From: Kiloniellaceae bacterium
GTDB taxonomy: Bacteria > Pseudomonadota > Alphaproteobacteria > Kiloniellales > J153
Direction: 5' to 3'
Assembly (NCBI GenBank): GCA_021776175.1
Contig: JAJFGJ010000017.1
Span: 1 to 64,000 of the forward strand
DNA length: 64,000 nt
In this document: positions 28,651 through 39,020 of the stretch, piece by piece
How positions within the stretch are numbered: the stretch's first letter is position 1
Layout: the number at the start of each line of letters is the position of its first letter
Translations under genes and position numbers: made by a program
The notes under the pieces: model-generated
The model's database searches: none
What the model saw: only the letters and a program-made list of their open reading frames with translations
What the model was told of the DNA's origin: nothing

Positions 28651-28985
28651 AGTCTTCTCTCCCTGCCTTAACTTCTTAAAATAGGATATTCCCGAGGCTG
28701 GAGCGATCCTAGCGCAAGCGGCCGCCAGGCGCCACACCCGGCAACCAAGAGGTGATTAAGAGCCCCGCCTTCAGGAGAAGGCTTTGAAGGCGATGATCGT
28801 GAAGGTGTGCCCATGCCTCTTTGGCGCGGCCCGGGTCTCCTGACACTAGGGCCTGTGGACAATAAGGATCCCGCCTTGGCGGCATCCTTATTGTCCACAG
28901 GCCCTAGATCAATAGGTAAGAAAAGCACGTTATGAGTGTTTTAATTAAAACAATACAATTATAGAGATTATTAGGAGTTTGCTAA
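28651..28985. other. Divergent intergenic region between livJ and the PAS gene
   Basis: About 335 bases. It must hold the livJ promoter (leftward) and the PAS-gene promoter (rightward). The AT-rich part at 28910-28980 and AGGAG at 28972-28976 belong to the latter. A long hairpin at 28846-28907 sits between them. Confidence 0.55.
28846..28907. repeat. 62-base near-perfect hairpin (MITE-like)
   Basis: Two 24-base arms are exact reverse complements (CTAGGGCCTGTGGACAATAA then GGAT, and the reverse). After one C/C mismatch an inner CCGCC-TT-GGCGG stem follows. So 29 of 30 possible pairs form. The outer ends are CTAG. The terminal sequence looks like an insertion-sequence end. No transposase is present. 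Confidence 0.9.
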
Positions 28986-29576
28986 ATGACAGCTACTCAG
29001 GCCGCCCAATTAGACCCCGCCGGCTCTGGAGCCGGCGCCCTGGCCCGAAAATTGACTCGGAGCGTGAAGCTGAGCGGGCGGGAGCGCTTCTTCGAAAAGC
29101 ATGAGCTAATCGTCAGCAAGACCGACGTCAGCGGCAAGATCACCTATGCCAACGAGGTCTTTCAGCGCCTGGCCGACTTGAGCGAGGCCGAGCTGCTGGG
29201 GGCCCCGCACAGTATCATCCGCCACCCGGATATGCCCCGCTGCGTCTTCAAACTGCTGTGGGACACGATTTCGGCTGGGCAGGAGATCTTCGCCTACGTG
29301 ATCAACCTCGCGGCTAATGGAGACCACTATTGGGTCTTCGCCCATGTCACGCCGAGCTTCGACGAGAGCGGGCGGATTGTTGCCTATCACTCCAACAGAA
29401 GGGTTCCAGACCCCAGGATTGTCACCGACGCGATCGTGCCGCTCTACCGCTCATTGCTTGAGGAAGAGGGGCGCCAGGGGGACCGCAAGGCGGGCCTGGA
29501 AGCGTCCACCGCCATGGTTCTTGGGTTGTTGGAAAAAGAGGGAAAAACCTACGATGAATTCGTTCTCGGCCTCTGA
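28986..29576 (+). CDS. Aer-type PAS sensor protein without signalling domain
   Basis: The 196-residue soluble protein has one PAS domain (about 40-150) that closely follows Aer: [31 protein letters not shown] and [11 protein letters not shown]. The tryptophan that packs on FAD in E. coli Aer (before the ANGDHYWV strand) is Ile/Phe here, so cofactor binding is uncertain. There is no HAMP or methyl-accepting domain. The next gene, overlapping by 23 bases, encodes the receptor signalling part. The pair thus looks like a split aerotaxis/energy receptor. AGGAG precedes the start. Confidence 0.88.
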   Translation: MTATQAAQLDPAGSGAGALARKLTRSVKLSGRERFFEKHELIVSKTDVSGKITYANEVFQRLADLSEAELLGAPHSIIRHPDMPRCVFKLLWDTISAGQEIFAYVINLAANGDHYWVFAHVTPSFDESGRIVAYHSNRRVPDPRIVTDAIVPLYRSLLEEEGRQGDRKAGLEASTAMVLGLLEKEGKTYDEFVLGL

Positions 29577-30744
29577 AGGATCCGAGCCGGTCGCGCCCGG
29601 ATCGCTTGAGGATACCGTACTGCCCCAGCTTACCGCTGTATGCCGGGCGGTCGCGGCGGGCGATTTCGAGGCCCGGATCACCGGATTGAAAGCCGATGGC
29701 GCGCCGCGCGCTCTCGCTTCGGCGATTAACGATATGATTGACCGGGTCGACGCCTTCACGCGCGAGGCCGCGGCCTCGATGGATTGCGTCAGCCGCAACA
29801 AGTATTACCGCAAGATTCTGGAAGTTGGCCTGCAAGGCCAATTCCTGAATAGCGCGCGGCGTATCAACACGGCGACCGATGCTATCCGGGGCAAGGTGGA
29901 GACTTTCGGTGTCGTCGTCGCGGACTTCGAGGGCAAGGTGCACGAGGTCGTCAATAGCTTCACGGAAGAGGCGGAGGCTATGCGCGCGACCGCCGAAAGC
30001 ATGCGCGCCGAGGCAGAGACAACCAGCGGCCAGGCGGCCTCCGTGGCCACCGTGGCCGAGACCGCGTCCGGTAATGTCGGGGCCGTTGCCTCGGCGACCG
30101 AGGAACTGACCGCCTCCAGTCACGAGATCGGTGCCAATACCAGTGCCTCGAGCACCAAGACCGCCGCCGCCGGGAAAGAAACAGAAGCCGCCGTACAGGC
30201 TGTGAGCGAGCTGGCCACGGCGGGAGAGCGGATCAGCGAGGTCGTCGCCATGATCTCCGCAATTGCCAAGAAAACCAACTTGCTTGCGCTTAACGCGACG
30301 ATCGAGGCGAGCCGCGCGGGTGAGGCGGGAAAGGGATTCGCGGTCGTGGCCCACGAGGTCAAGGACCTGGCTTCGCAGACCGCACAGGCCACCCAGGAGA
30401 TCACGGATCAAGTCACCCAAATCCAGACGGCGGTTTCGGCGGCAATGGAGAGGACGACAAAAGTTGGGAACACCATGGGCGAGGTCGAGGAGTTCGCAAG
30501 CACGATCGCCGCGGCGGTTGAGGAACAAAACGCCGCGACACAAGAGATCGCAACGAACATCGGCAAGGTCGCGGAAGGTACGGCCGAAGTCGCCTCTAGC
30601 ATTCAGGATGTGACCGAGGCGGCGGGGCGGGCTGGCCAGTCCGCCGACCAGGTGCTTGTTGCCGCATCCAACATGTCCGAACACTCGGCCGGGCTGAAGG
30701 GCGATATTGACGCCTTTCTCGCCGAAGTACGCAAGGTGGTGTGA
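29554..30744 (+). CDS. Soluble methyl-accepting chemotaxis protein
   Basis: The 396-residue protein lacks membrane segments. An N-terminal HAMP-like region ([30 protein letters not shown]) leads into a methyl-accepting coiled coil with the conserved tip [17 protein letters not shown]. It would join cytoplasmic or membrane-associated CheA/CheW arrays. The start at 29554 ([12 protein letters not shown]) lies within the PAS gene. The tight overlap suggests translational coupling and that both form one receptor. Confidence 0.92.
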   Translation: MNSFSASEGSEPVAPGSLEDTVLPQLTAVCRAVAAGDFEARITGLKADGAPRALASAINDMIDRVDAFTREAAASMDCVSRNKYYRKILEVGLQGQFLNSARRINTATDAIRGKVETFGVVVADFEGKVHEVVNSFTEEAEAMRATAESMRAEAETTSGQAASVATVAETASGNVGAVASATEELTASSHEIGANTSASSTKTAAAGKETEAAVQAVSELATAGERISEVVAMISAIAKKTNLLALNATIEASRAGEAGKGFAVVAHEVKDLASQTAQATQEITDQVTQIQTAVSAAMERTTKVGNTMGEVEEFASTIAAAVEEQNAATQEIATNIGKVAEGTAEVASSIQDVTEAAGRAGQSADQVLVAASNMSEHSAGLKGDIDAFLAEVRKVV

Positions 30745-30828
30745 TACCAAGGATCTCTATCGGGCGTTATCGGAGACCCTTGATACAGGGGCGCCGCACT
30801 GGGCGCCCATCGCTTCAAAGCAAGTGAG

Positions 30829-30858
30829 CGAAAACGAAAACGCCCCCGAAGGGGCGTT
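30829..30858 (-). terminator. Rho-independent terminator of the RhlE-type helicase gene
   Basis: On the minus strand an AACGCCCC / GGGGCGTT stem with TTCG loop is followed by TTTCGTTTTCG. It lies about 25 bases after the stop of the leftward helicase gene. It may also stop transcription from the receptor gene on the other side. Confidence 0.8.
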
Positions 30859-30881
30859 CCTTCCTAATCAATCTGACTGTA

Positions 30882-32411
30882 TTAAGCGACCTTGACCGGG
30901 CGCAGGATGAAGGCCGGGGTATGCTCGCCGAAAGAGGCCTCGCCGGCGCTGGTGTCGGTGCCGTTCTTGTTCTTGCTGGCCCGGCGCCGCGGTTTCGCTG
31001 CGGCAGGCTTCGGCTTGACGACGGCGCCGCCCGTGGGGCCGTCAAGGGCTACTGGCGTGACTTTCACTTCCTCGACTGACTCGATGGGGGTCTCGGAAGG
31101 GGGCGGGGTCTGAACGGTTGGCTCCGCCGGCGTCGCTTCACGGGGCGCGCGCTCCTTCTTAGCGCGTGCCGGGCGGGCGGCCTTTTTGGCGGGGGGGCGC
31201 GAACTCGTGGGTTTGCCGCTGCTTGGACGGCCACGGCCACGGCCGCCGCGCCCGCGCACCGGGATGTCTTCTTCGCTCCAAGGCTCGACACCCTCGACTT
31301 TTATTTCTTCGATCTGCTTGCCGAGCATCTGGATGACCGCGTCCAGGCCCTTGGCTTCCTCGGCCAGCGCCAAGGTTATGGCGTTGCCGCTGCGCCCGGC
31401 GCGTCCGGTCCGGCCGATGCGGTGTATGTAGTCTTCGGCATGCACCGGAACGTCGAAGTTGAAGACGTGCGACACCGCCGGAATATCGAGCCCGCGCGCC
31501 GCCACGTCGGAGCACACCAGCAAGGGAACCTCGCCGGCCTTGAAGGTCGCCAGGGTTTCGGTCCGCGCCGGCTGGGACATATCGCCATGCAGGGCCGCGA
31601 CCGAAAGGCCGTGGCGCTTAAGCGACTTGTAGACGATATCCACATCCTTTTTGCGATTGCAAAAGATCAGCGCGCTGGCGATGTCTTCGGATTTCAGCAA
31701 GGTCCGCAGAACCGCCCTTTTATCCTTCTGGTCGCCTCTGATCTTGACCAAGACCTGACTCACGGTTTCGGCGGCGGAGCTGGGCGGGTCGACCGAAATC
31801 GATTTCGGGTTCATCAGGAAAGCGTCGGACAGGCGCCGGACCTCGGGTGGCATGGTGGCGGAGAAAAACAGGGTTTGGCGAATCTTCGGCAGCAGGCCGA
31901 CGATCCGCTCGACATCGGGAATGAAGCCCATGTCCAACATGCGGTCGGCCTCGTCGATCACCAGGATCTTGACGTCGGCCAGAAGGATCCGGCCGCGCTC
32001 GTATAGATCGAGAAGCCGCCCCGGCGTCGCGATCAAGACGTCGACGCCGCGAACCAGCTTGCGCTCCTGTTCGGCCAAGGAGGTGCCGCCGGTTAGAAGC
32101 GCCATGGTGAGCTTGCTATATTTGCCGTATTGCTCGAAGTTTTGCGATACCTGCGCCGCCAATTCGCGCGTCGGCGCCAGGATCAACGATCGCGGCATGC
32201 GCGCCTTGGCGCGGCCGCTGGACAAGATGTCGATCATGGGCAGCGTGAAGGACGCGGTCTTGCCGGTCCCGGTCTGGGCGCAGCCGAGGATATCGCGCCC
32301 CATCAAGACGAAGGGAACGGCTTGTGCCTGAATTGGGGTGGGCTCGGAATAACCGACCTCATCCACCGCCTTCAGGACTTCAGGACTAAGTCCTAGATCA
32401 GTGAAGTTCAT
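30882..32411 (-). CDS. DEAD-box RNA helicase (RhlE-like)
   Basis: The 509-residue protein has a complete DEAD-box core: Q motif EPTPIQAQA, motif I AQTGTGKT, Ia APTRELA, motif II VIDEADRMLD, motif III FSATM, and motif VI HRIGRTGRAGR. From about residue 385 a low-complexity basic tail rich in Gly, Arg, Ala, Lys and Pro follows, typical of RhlE-type helicases acting in ribosome assembly or RNA decay. A second, shorter helicase of the same group is at 34392-35669. Confidence 0.94.
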   Translation of the reverse strand: MNFTDLGLSPEVLKAVDEVGYSEPTPIQAQAVPFVLMGRDILGCAQTGTGKTASFTLPMIDILSSGRAKARMPRSLILAPTRELAAQVSQNFEQYGKYSKLTMALLTGGTSLAEQERKLVRGVDVLIATPGRLLDLYERGRILLADVKILVIDEADRMLDMGFIPDVERIVGLLPKIRQTLFFSATMPPEVRRLSDAFLMNPKSISVDPPSSAAETVSQVLVKIRGDQKDKRAVLRTLLKSEDIASALIFCNRKKDVDIVYKSLKRHGLSVAALHGDMSQPARTETLATFKAGEVPLLVCSDVAARGLDIPAVSHVFNFDVPVHAEDYIHRIGRTGRAGRSGNAITLALAEEAKGLDAVIQMLGKQIEEIKVEGVEPWSEEDIPVRGRGGRGRGRPSSGKPTSSRPPAKKAARPARAKKERAPREATPAEPTVQTPPPSETPIESVEEVKVTPVALDGPTGGAVVKPKPAAAKPRRRASKNKNGTDTSAGEASFGEHTPAFILRPVKVA

Positions 32412-32609
32412 GTATGTTGTATCTATCGGACGTTTGTTTTTGAGAATCTAACTATGGGCTGCAGTTTAATTGATGGTTCACGGCCCGTTGTCAACGGTCC
32501 TTATCGTTTAAAACCCCTTATAAACTGTGTATTTTTCCCCGCCAGGGCCGCCGCGTAATAAAATGTTCCTAATTTGGGGGTTATTGTTGGTTTTATTTCG
32601 CGAGATGCA

Positions 32610-33173
32610 ATGGATGCGATCATGCCCAAGTTCCTGATCGAGGCGGCGGACTCCTGTCTTATCGCCGTCGATTTGCAGGAACGCCTGGCGCCCGCCATAT
32701 CCGGGGGCGACGCGGCGCTGCGCAAGGCGTCTCTCCTGCTGCGGGCCGCCGCGCGCCTCGACGTCCCGGTTCTCCTGACCGAGCAGTACCCCAAGGGCCT
32801 GGGTGGAACCTTGCCGGAAATCGCCCGGCTCGCGCACCAGGCGGGCAAGCTGGAGAAGATCGCTTTCTCCGCCCTTGCCGAGCCGGGATTCCGCGAACGC
32901 CTGCGCGCGCTGGGCCGAGGCCAGGCGGTGCTGCTGGGGACCGAGGCCCACGTGTGCGTGCTGCAGACCGGCCTCGACATCTTGAGCGACGGGCTCGCGC
33001 TGTTTGCCGTGGCCGATGCGGTTGGATCGCGCGACCCGGCCGACGCCCGCGCCGCCCTGCGGCGGCTGGAGCGGGCGGGGGCGACGATCGTGACCGCCGA
33101 GATGGTTGTGTTCGAGTGGCTGCGCCGCGCCGGAACCCAAGACTTCCGGCACCTGTTGCCCTACATCAAGTAG
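32610..33173 (+). CDS. Isochorismatase-like cysteine hydrolase
   Basis: The roughly 187-residue protein has the family triad: aspartate in LIAVDLQERL, lysine in TEQYPKGLGG, and cysteine in GTEAHVCVLQTGLD. It is close to the YcaC/hydrolase branch with unknown substrate. The start at 32610 is uncertain; 32622 (MPKFLIEA) is equally possible. It lies 32 bases before the alpha/beta hydrolase and probably shares an operon. Confidence 0.85.
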   Translation: MDAIMPKFLIEAADSCLIAVDLQERLAPAISGGDAALRKASLLLRAAARLDVPVLLTEQYPKGLGGTLPEIARLAHQAGKLEKIAFSALAEPGFRERLRALGRGQAVLLGTEAHVCVLQTGLDILSDGLALFAVADAVGSRDPADARAALRRLERAGATIVTAEMVVFEWLRRAGTQDFRHLLPYIK

Positions 33174-33205
33174 GTGCCTTTTCCCATAGCGACTGGAATA
33201 ATTGA

Positions 33206-33919
33206 ATGACACAGCGCGTGCCGCTCGCCCTGCTGCCGGGGTTATTGCTCGACGCCGGGTTTTGGCGGGCCCAGAGCGAGGCCTTGGCGGACATCGCCGA
33301 CAGCCGGATCGGCGATTTCTCGACCCAGGACAATGTCGCCGAGATGGCGCGCTCGGTCCTGGCCGCCATGCCGGAGCGCTTTGCCTTGGCCGGATTGTCC
33401 ATGGGCGGCTACGTGGCGCTGGAAATCATGCGCCAGGCGCCGCACCGCGTCGCCTTGCTCGCCCTGCTGGACACCAAGGCGCGCTTGGACACCGACGAGG
33501 AGACGAGCCGCCGGCGCGGCCTGATCGAACTGGCGCGAAAGGGCAAGTTCCGTGGCGTCACCCGCATGCTCCTGCCCATGCTGGTGCACGAAGACGCGCT
33601 TGGCGATAAGGCCATAACCGGCGAGATCATGGCCATGGCCGAGCGCTGCGGCCGCGATGTCTTCGTGCGCCAGCAAAACGCCATCATGACGCGGCCCGAC
33701 AGCTTACCGGTTTTGCCGCGTATCGCCTGCACGACCTTGGTCCTGTGCGGGCGCGAGGACGCGCGCACGCCGCTCGAATGCCACGAGGAAATGCTGCGCG
33801 GCCTTCACAGCGCGACCCTCATCGTCATCGAGGGCTGTGGCCACCTGCCGCCCTTGGAAAAACCGGCGGAGGTTAACCAGGCCCTTCGCGCGTGGCTGGG
33901 CAATTGGCGGCGCGGCTAG
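33206..33919 (+). CDS. Alpha/beta hydrolase
   Basis: The 237-residue protein has the nucleophile elbow GLSMGGYVA (Ser), an aspartate in LCGREDARTP, and the histidine in EGCGHLPPLEKP. That is a full catalytic triad. The substrate is unknown. A role next to the isochorismatase-like hydrolase is possible but not shown. Confidence 0.85.
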   Translation: MTQRVPLALLPGLLLDAGFWRAQSEALADIADSRIGDFSTQDNVAEMARSVLAAMPERFALAGLSMGGYVALEIMRQAPHRVALLALLDTKARLDTDEETSRRRGLIELARKGKFRGVTRMLLPMLVHEDALGDKAITGEIMAMAERCGRDVFVRQQNAIMTRPDSLPVLPRIACTTLVLCGREDARTPLECHEEMLRGLHSATLIVIEGCGHLPPLEKPAEVNQALRAWLGNWRRG

Positions 33920-34012
33920 GGGCCGCCGCGCCGCCCATGCCATTTCGTTGACAGTCCCACGCCGGGACCGCTAGAAGTGCCGCGGGCGCTTCCCCTTGTC
34001 GCGCCCGTTCCC

Positions 34013-34104
34013 GGAGAGGTGGCCGAGCGGCTGAAGGCGCTCCCCTGCTAAGGGAGTAAGGGGCTAACACTCCTTCGTGGGTTCGAATCCCACCCTCTCC
34101 GCCA
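34013..34104 (+). tRNA. tRNA-Ser (anticodon GCU)
   Basis: A 92-base class II tRNA. Acceptor arms are GGAGAGG and CCTCTCC, followed by G and an encoded CCA. The anticodon loop CTGCTAA carries GCT. The long variable arm and the T-loop GTTCGAATC are present. It reads AGC and AGU codons. Confidence 0.97.
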
Positions 34105-34391
34105 CCCTACGCCTTCGGCTTCGGGTGGCAGGCCACCCATGGTTAATTCTTTCTTACCCCTCCCTTGGGCATAAAATACCGATTTGCTTGACAAATCGGG
34201 TGCCAGGGGGCATGTAACGGCTTCTAGATTGTCTCGCGACTGCGCGAAGCGCCGCCGGCCGGTGGCGCCATTTCCCGGGAACAATAATCAAGAATATACC
34301 CGCCTCGGCCGCGCCTGGGGCAGGGTAAAACGCCAGGGCCCGGCCGCGTCGAGGACGCCGCCCATGTCCCTAGGCGCATAAGGATATCTAA
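34105..34391. other. Intergenic region between tRNA-Ser and the second helicase
   Basis: About 290 bases. A GGGTGGC-AG-GCCACCC stem follows the tRNA and then ATGGTTAATTCTTTCTT, perhaps a weak terminator. At 34179-34199 a perfect CCGATTTG / CAAATCGG inverted repeat overlaps a TTGACA hexamer. This could be a -35 element with an operator, but no good -10 follows. Confidence 0.45.
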
Positions 34392-35669
34392 GTGACTATT
34401 AGTAGTTTTTCGGAGCTCGGCCTTGCCGAGCCGATCCAACGTGCTTTGACGGCCAAGAATTATGCCGTCCCGACGCCAATCCAGGCGCGGGCCATTCCCG
34501 CGCTTCTCGACGGCCGGGATATGCTGGGCATCGCCCAGACCGGCACCGGCAAGACGGCGGCCTTCGCGCTGCCCATTATCCACGGGCTTTCCAAAAAGGG
34601 TGAAAAAGCCAGGCCGCGCAGCCCGCGCGCCCTGATCCTGGCGCCGACCCGCGAACTGGCGATCCAGATCGGCGACGAGTTCCGCGCCTATGGCAAATTC
34701 ATGCATCTGCGCCAGACCGTGATCTTCGGCGGCGTCAGTCAGAAACCTCAGGTGACCGCCCTGTATCGTGGCGTCGATATCGTCATCGCCACGCCGGGCC
34801 GTCTGCTCGATCTCATGAACCAGCGGCGGCTCGGGCTCGAGTCGGTTGAGTTCCTGGTTCTCGACGAGGCCGACCGGATGCTCGACATGGGCTTCGTGCG
34901 CGACGTTCGCAAGATCCTCGCGGCCATGCCCAAGGCTCGACAATCTCTGTTGTTTTCCGCCACCATGCCGCGCGAGGTCCTGCGTCTCTCGGGCGAGATT
35001 CTGACCGATCCGGTGCGGGTCGAGGTGACGCCCCAGGCAACGCCGATCGAGCGTATCGAGCAGAACGTCTACCACGTCGCCACCGCCGCCAAGGGGGCCT
35101 TGCTGGCCAGCTTGCTGGACGACCCGGCGCTGTCGCGGGTGATCGTGTTCGCGCGCACCAAGCACCGCGCCAACAAGGTCGCCGAGCGGCTCGAGCGATC
35201 CGGCGTTTCCACCGAGGCGATCCACGGCAACAAATCCCAAGCCGCCCGCCAGCGCGCCCTCAAGGCCTTCCGCGACGGCCAGGTGCGGGTTCTGGTGGCG
35301 ACCGATATCGCCGCCCGGGGCATCGACGTGGACGCCATCAGCCATGTCATCAACTTCGAGCTTCCCAACGAGTCGGAAAGTTATGTCCATCGCATCGGGC
35401 GCACGGCGCGGGCCGGCGCGAACGGGGTGGCCTTGTCGTTCTGCGACCCGGCCGAGCGCAGCTACCTGCGCGGTATCGAAAACCTGATCAAGCGCAAGCT
35501 GACGGTGATCGGGGATGGGCCCAGCGTATCGTCTTTCGATAGCGACAAGCCCAAGGCCAAGAAGCCCCAGGGCGGCAAGCCCTGGCATAAGCGCGGCCGG
35601 CCGCGCTCATCGGGGGCCAAATCGGACGGACCGCCGGCCGCCTCGCGGCGGAGCAGGCGGGCGGCCTGA
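34392..35669 (+). CDS. DEAD-box RNA helicase (RhlE-like)
   Basis: The 425-residue helicase starts at GTG with AAGG nearby. Motifs seen: VPTPIQARA, AQTGTGKTAAF, APTRELA, VLDEADRMLD, FSATMPRE, and HRIGRTARAGANG. The C-terminal tail is short, basic and Pro/Lys/Arg-rich. It is a paralogue of the helicase at 30882-32411. A strong terminator follows. Confidence 0.94.
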   Translation: MTISSFSELGLAEPIQRALTAKNYAVPTPIQARAIPALLDGRDMLGIAQTGTGKTAAFALPIIHGLSKKGEKARPRSPRALILAPTRELAIQIGDEFRAYGKFMHLRQTVIFGGVSQKPQVTALYRGVDIVIATPGRLLDLMNQRRLGLESVEFLVLDEADRMLDMGFVRDVRKILAAMPKARQSLLFSATMPREVLRLSGEILTDPVRVEVTPQATPIERIEQNVYHVATAAKGALLASLLDDPALSRVIVFARTKHRANKVAERLERSGVSTEAIHGNKSQAARQRALKAFRDGQVRVLVATDIAARGIDVDAISHVINFELPNESESYVHRIGRTARAGANGVALSFCDPAERSYLRGIENLIKRKLTVIGDGPSVSSFDSDKPKAKKPQGGKPWHKRGRPRSSGAKSDGPPAASRRSRRAA

Positions 35670-35691
35670 TCGCCGCGCTCTAACCTGACGG

Positions 35692-35724
35692 AAAAAACGG
35701 CGGTCCCCTGGGCCGCCGTTTTTG
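35692..35724 (+). terminator. Rho-independent terminator after the helicase
   Basis: AAAACGGCGG and CCGCCGTTTT pair around a CCCTGG-type loop and end in a T run. It insulates the helicase from the thiamine operon. Confidence 0.9.
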
Positions 35725-35783
35725 TATCGGCAGCAAACTCTAGCAACTTGTACCAGGAATGTCGTATACTGCCTTTAAGGATT

Positions 35784-35866
35784 GAGCTGGGGTGCCGGCG
35801 CGCCAAGCGCCGGCTGAGAACATACCCATCGAACCTGATCTGGGTTATGCCAGCGAAGGGAGCCGC
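35784..35866 (+). promoter_or_regulatory. TPP riboswitch (THI element)
   Basis: The conserved thi-box pieces are in order: GGGGTGCC, GGCTGAGA, ACCC, GAACCTGATCTGGGTTATGCC, and AGCGAAGGGA, spread over 80 bases (parts given separately). It ends four bases before the thiO start, so ligand binding most likely hides the ribosome binding site. TPP would reduce translation of thiO and the genes coupled to it. A TATACT at 35765-35770 may be the -10. Confidence 0.95.
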
Positions 35867-35869
35867 GCC

Positions 35870-37035
35870 ATGACGGACCAGACAAGCAACAACCAAAGTA
35901 AGTCCTCCAGCATCGCCATTGTCGGCGCCGGAGTTTGCGGGCTGGGCATCGCCTGGCGGCTGGTGCAGGCCGGCCGGACAGTCGAAGTCTTCGACAAGGG
36001 CGAGGCCGGGCGGGGCGCGACCTGGGCCTCGGCCGGGATGCTGGCGTCCGGGGTCGAGGCGGAACCGGGAGAACAAGCGCTCCTGGCCCTGAACCTGACG
36101 GCGCGACGGCTCTGGCCCGGCTTTGTGCGGGAGTTGGAGGCCGCCTCCGGCATCGACCTCGGTTACCGCGACGAGGGCATATTGTCTGTTGCCCCGACCC
36201 GCGACGACGCCGAACAACTCCGTTTCACCTACGAATTCCAGCTCGGCCTCGGCCTCGATTTGCAATGGCTGACCGGAGCCGAGGCCCGGCGCTTGGAGCC
36301 GCACTTGCGCGCCGGCATCGCGGGCGCGGTATTCAGTGCCGCCGACCATCAAGTCGATAACCGGCAGCTCGCGATGGCCCTGAAAGCCGCCTTCCTGCGG
36401 GCCGGCGGTATCTTGCATGAGAACCGCGAGGTGACCGGCCTGGATATGGAGGCCGGCCGCGTGCGCGGTGTCTGGGTTGGGGAGGAACGTCACGGCGCAG
36501 AAGCCGTGGTGCTGGCGGCCGGGCCCTGGACCGGGGAACTTTCCTGGGTCCCGGAGGCGGCGCGCGCGCCGGTGCGTCCGGTCAAGGGCCAGGTCCTGAC
36601 CCTGGGCATGGACCCCCAGGCGCCGCTCCTGACCCATGTTTTGTGGGCGCCGAAGATCTATCTGGTCCCGCGCCGCGACGGGCGCCTGCTGGTTGGCGCC
36701 ACGGTCGAGGAAAAGGGTTTCGACGAGACCCTGACCGCCGGCGGCGTTTACGAGTTGCTGGATGCGGCATGGCGGCCCTTGCCGGCCATCGAGGAGTTGC
36801 CGATCCTGGAGACCTGCGTCGGGTTCCGGCCCACCAGCCGGGACGACGCGCCGATCCTGGGCGCCAGCGCGGTCGAGGGCTTGATCCTGGCCACCGGACA
36901 TCACCGCAACGGTATCCTGCTGGCGCCGGTCACCGCCGACGCCATCGCGCGGCTGCTGCTAAGCGGCGAGATCATGCCGGAAGCCCGGGACTTTGGGCCG
37001 GATCGTTTCGCACGTGGCAAACTCGCGGATGCCGT

Positions 37036-37039
<4 letters not shown>
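35870..37039 (+). CDS. thiO: Glycine oxidase ThiO
   Basis: The 389-residue FAD enzyme opens with a Rossmann motif (IAIVGAGVCGLGIAWRL) and has the DAO-family C terminus (TCVGFRPTSRDDAPILG). ThiO oxidises glycine to iminoglycine for thiazole synthesis. The start at 35870 lies right after the riboswitch. The frame upstream of it overlaps the aptamer and is not used. Confidence 0.93.
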
Positions 37040-38671
<1,632 letters not shown>

Positions 38672-39020
38672 GTACCCGCAGTTCCTGGGCTAATATTGTG
38701 GCATGAATTGAGAGAGTAATTATAACTAACTGATATATATGCGAAAAAAGAGAGTCATTTCGAGACGAATGTAACCTGCCCCGACATCCTTTGGAAACAG
38801 TTAAGACTTGTCTAGGTATATTGCTACCGCTAGGTTTTTGCCCACGGGGATGTGGAATTGCGGTCCGCGGCGTGTTGACCGGGGCCCGAGGAACCAGGGG
38901 CTGGGAGGGGAAACTTAGCCAAGAAGAGGGTGACGCGACAGCGCCACCGATGAATTTCAGTTAACGGCCGGCCGCTATGCTCTTCCTCTAGAGTCCGCGG
39001 TTTTAAGAGGGGGAAGTCGG
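38672..39020. other. Intergenic region before the M23 peptidase gene
   Basis: About 350 bases. The first 140 are AT-rich (ATTATAACTAACTGATATAT) and the rest GC-rich. GGGGGAAG lies just before the TTG at 39021. No RNA gene, repeat or defensible promoter pair was recognised. Confidence 0.5.

Noticed and set aside
34013..34104. tRNA-Ser as an integration site for a genomic island
   Set aside because: No second copy of the tRNA 3' end and no integrase were seen in the window; neighbours are ordinary genes.
34224..35588. 454-codon minus-strand frame
   Set aside because: Antisense to the second helicase, whose motifs are complete; the product is low-complexity and His/Arg/Gly-rich without recognisable motifs.
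35462..36904. 480-codon minus-strand frame
   Set aside because: Antisense to thiO and the riboswitch; no motif seen.
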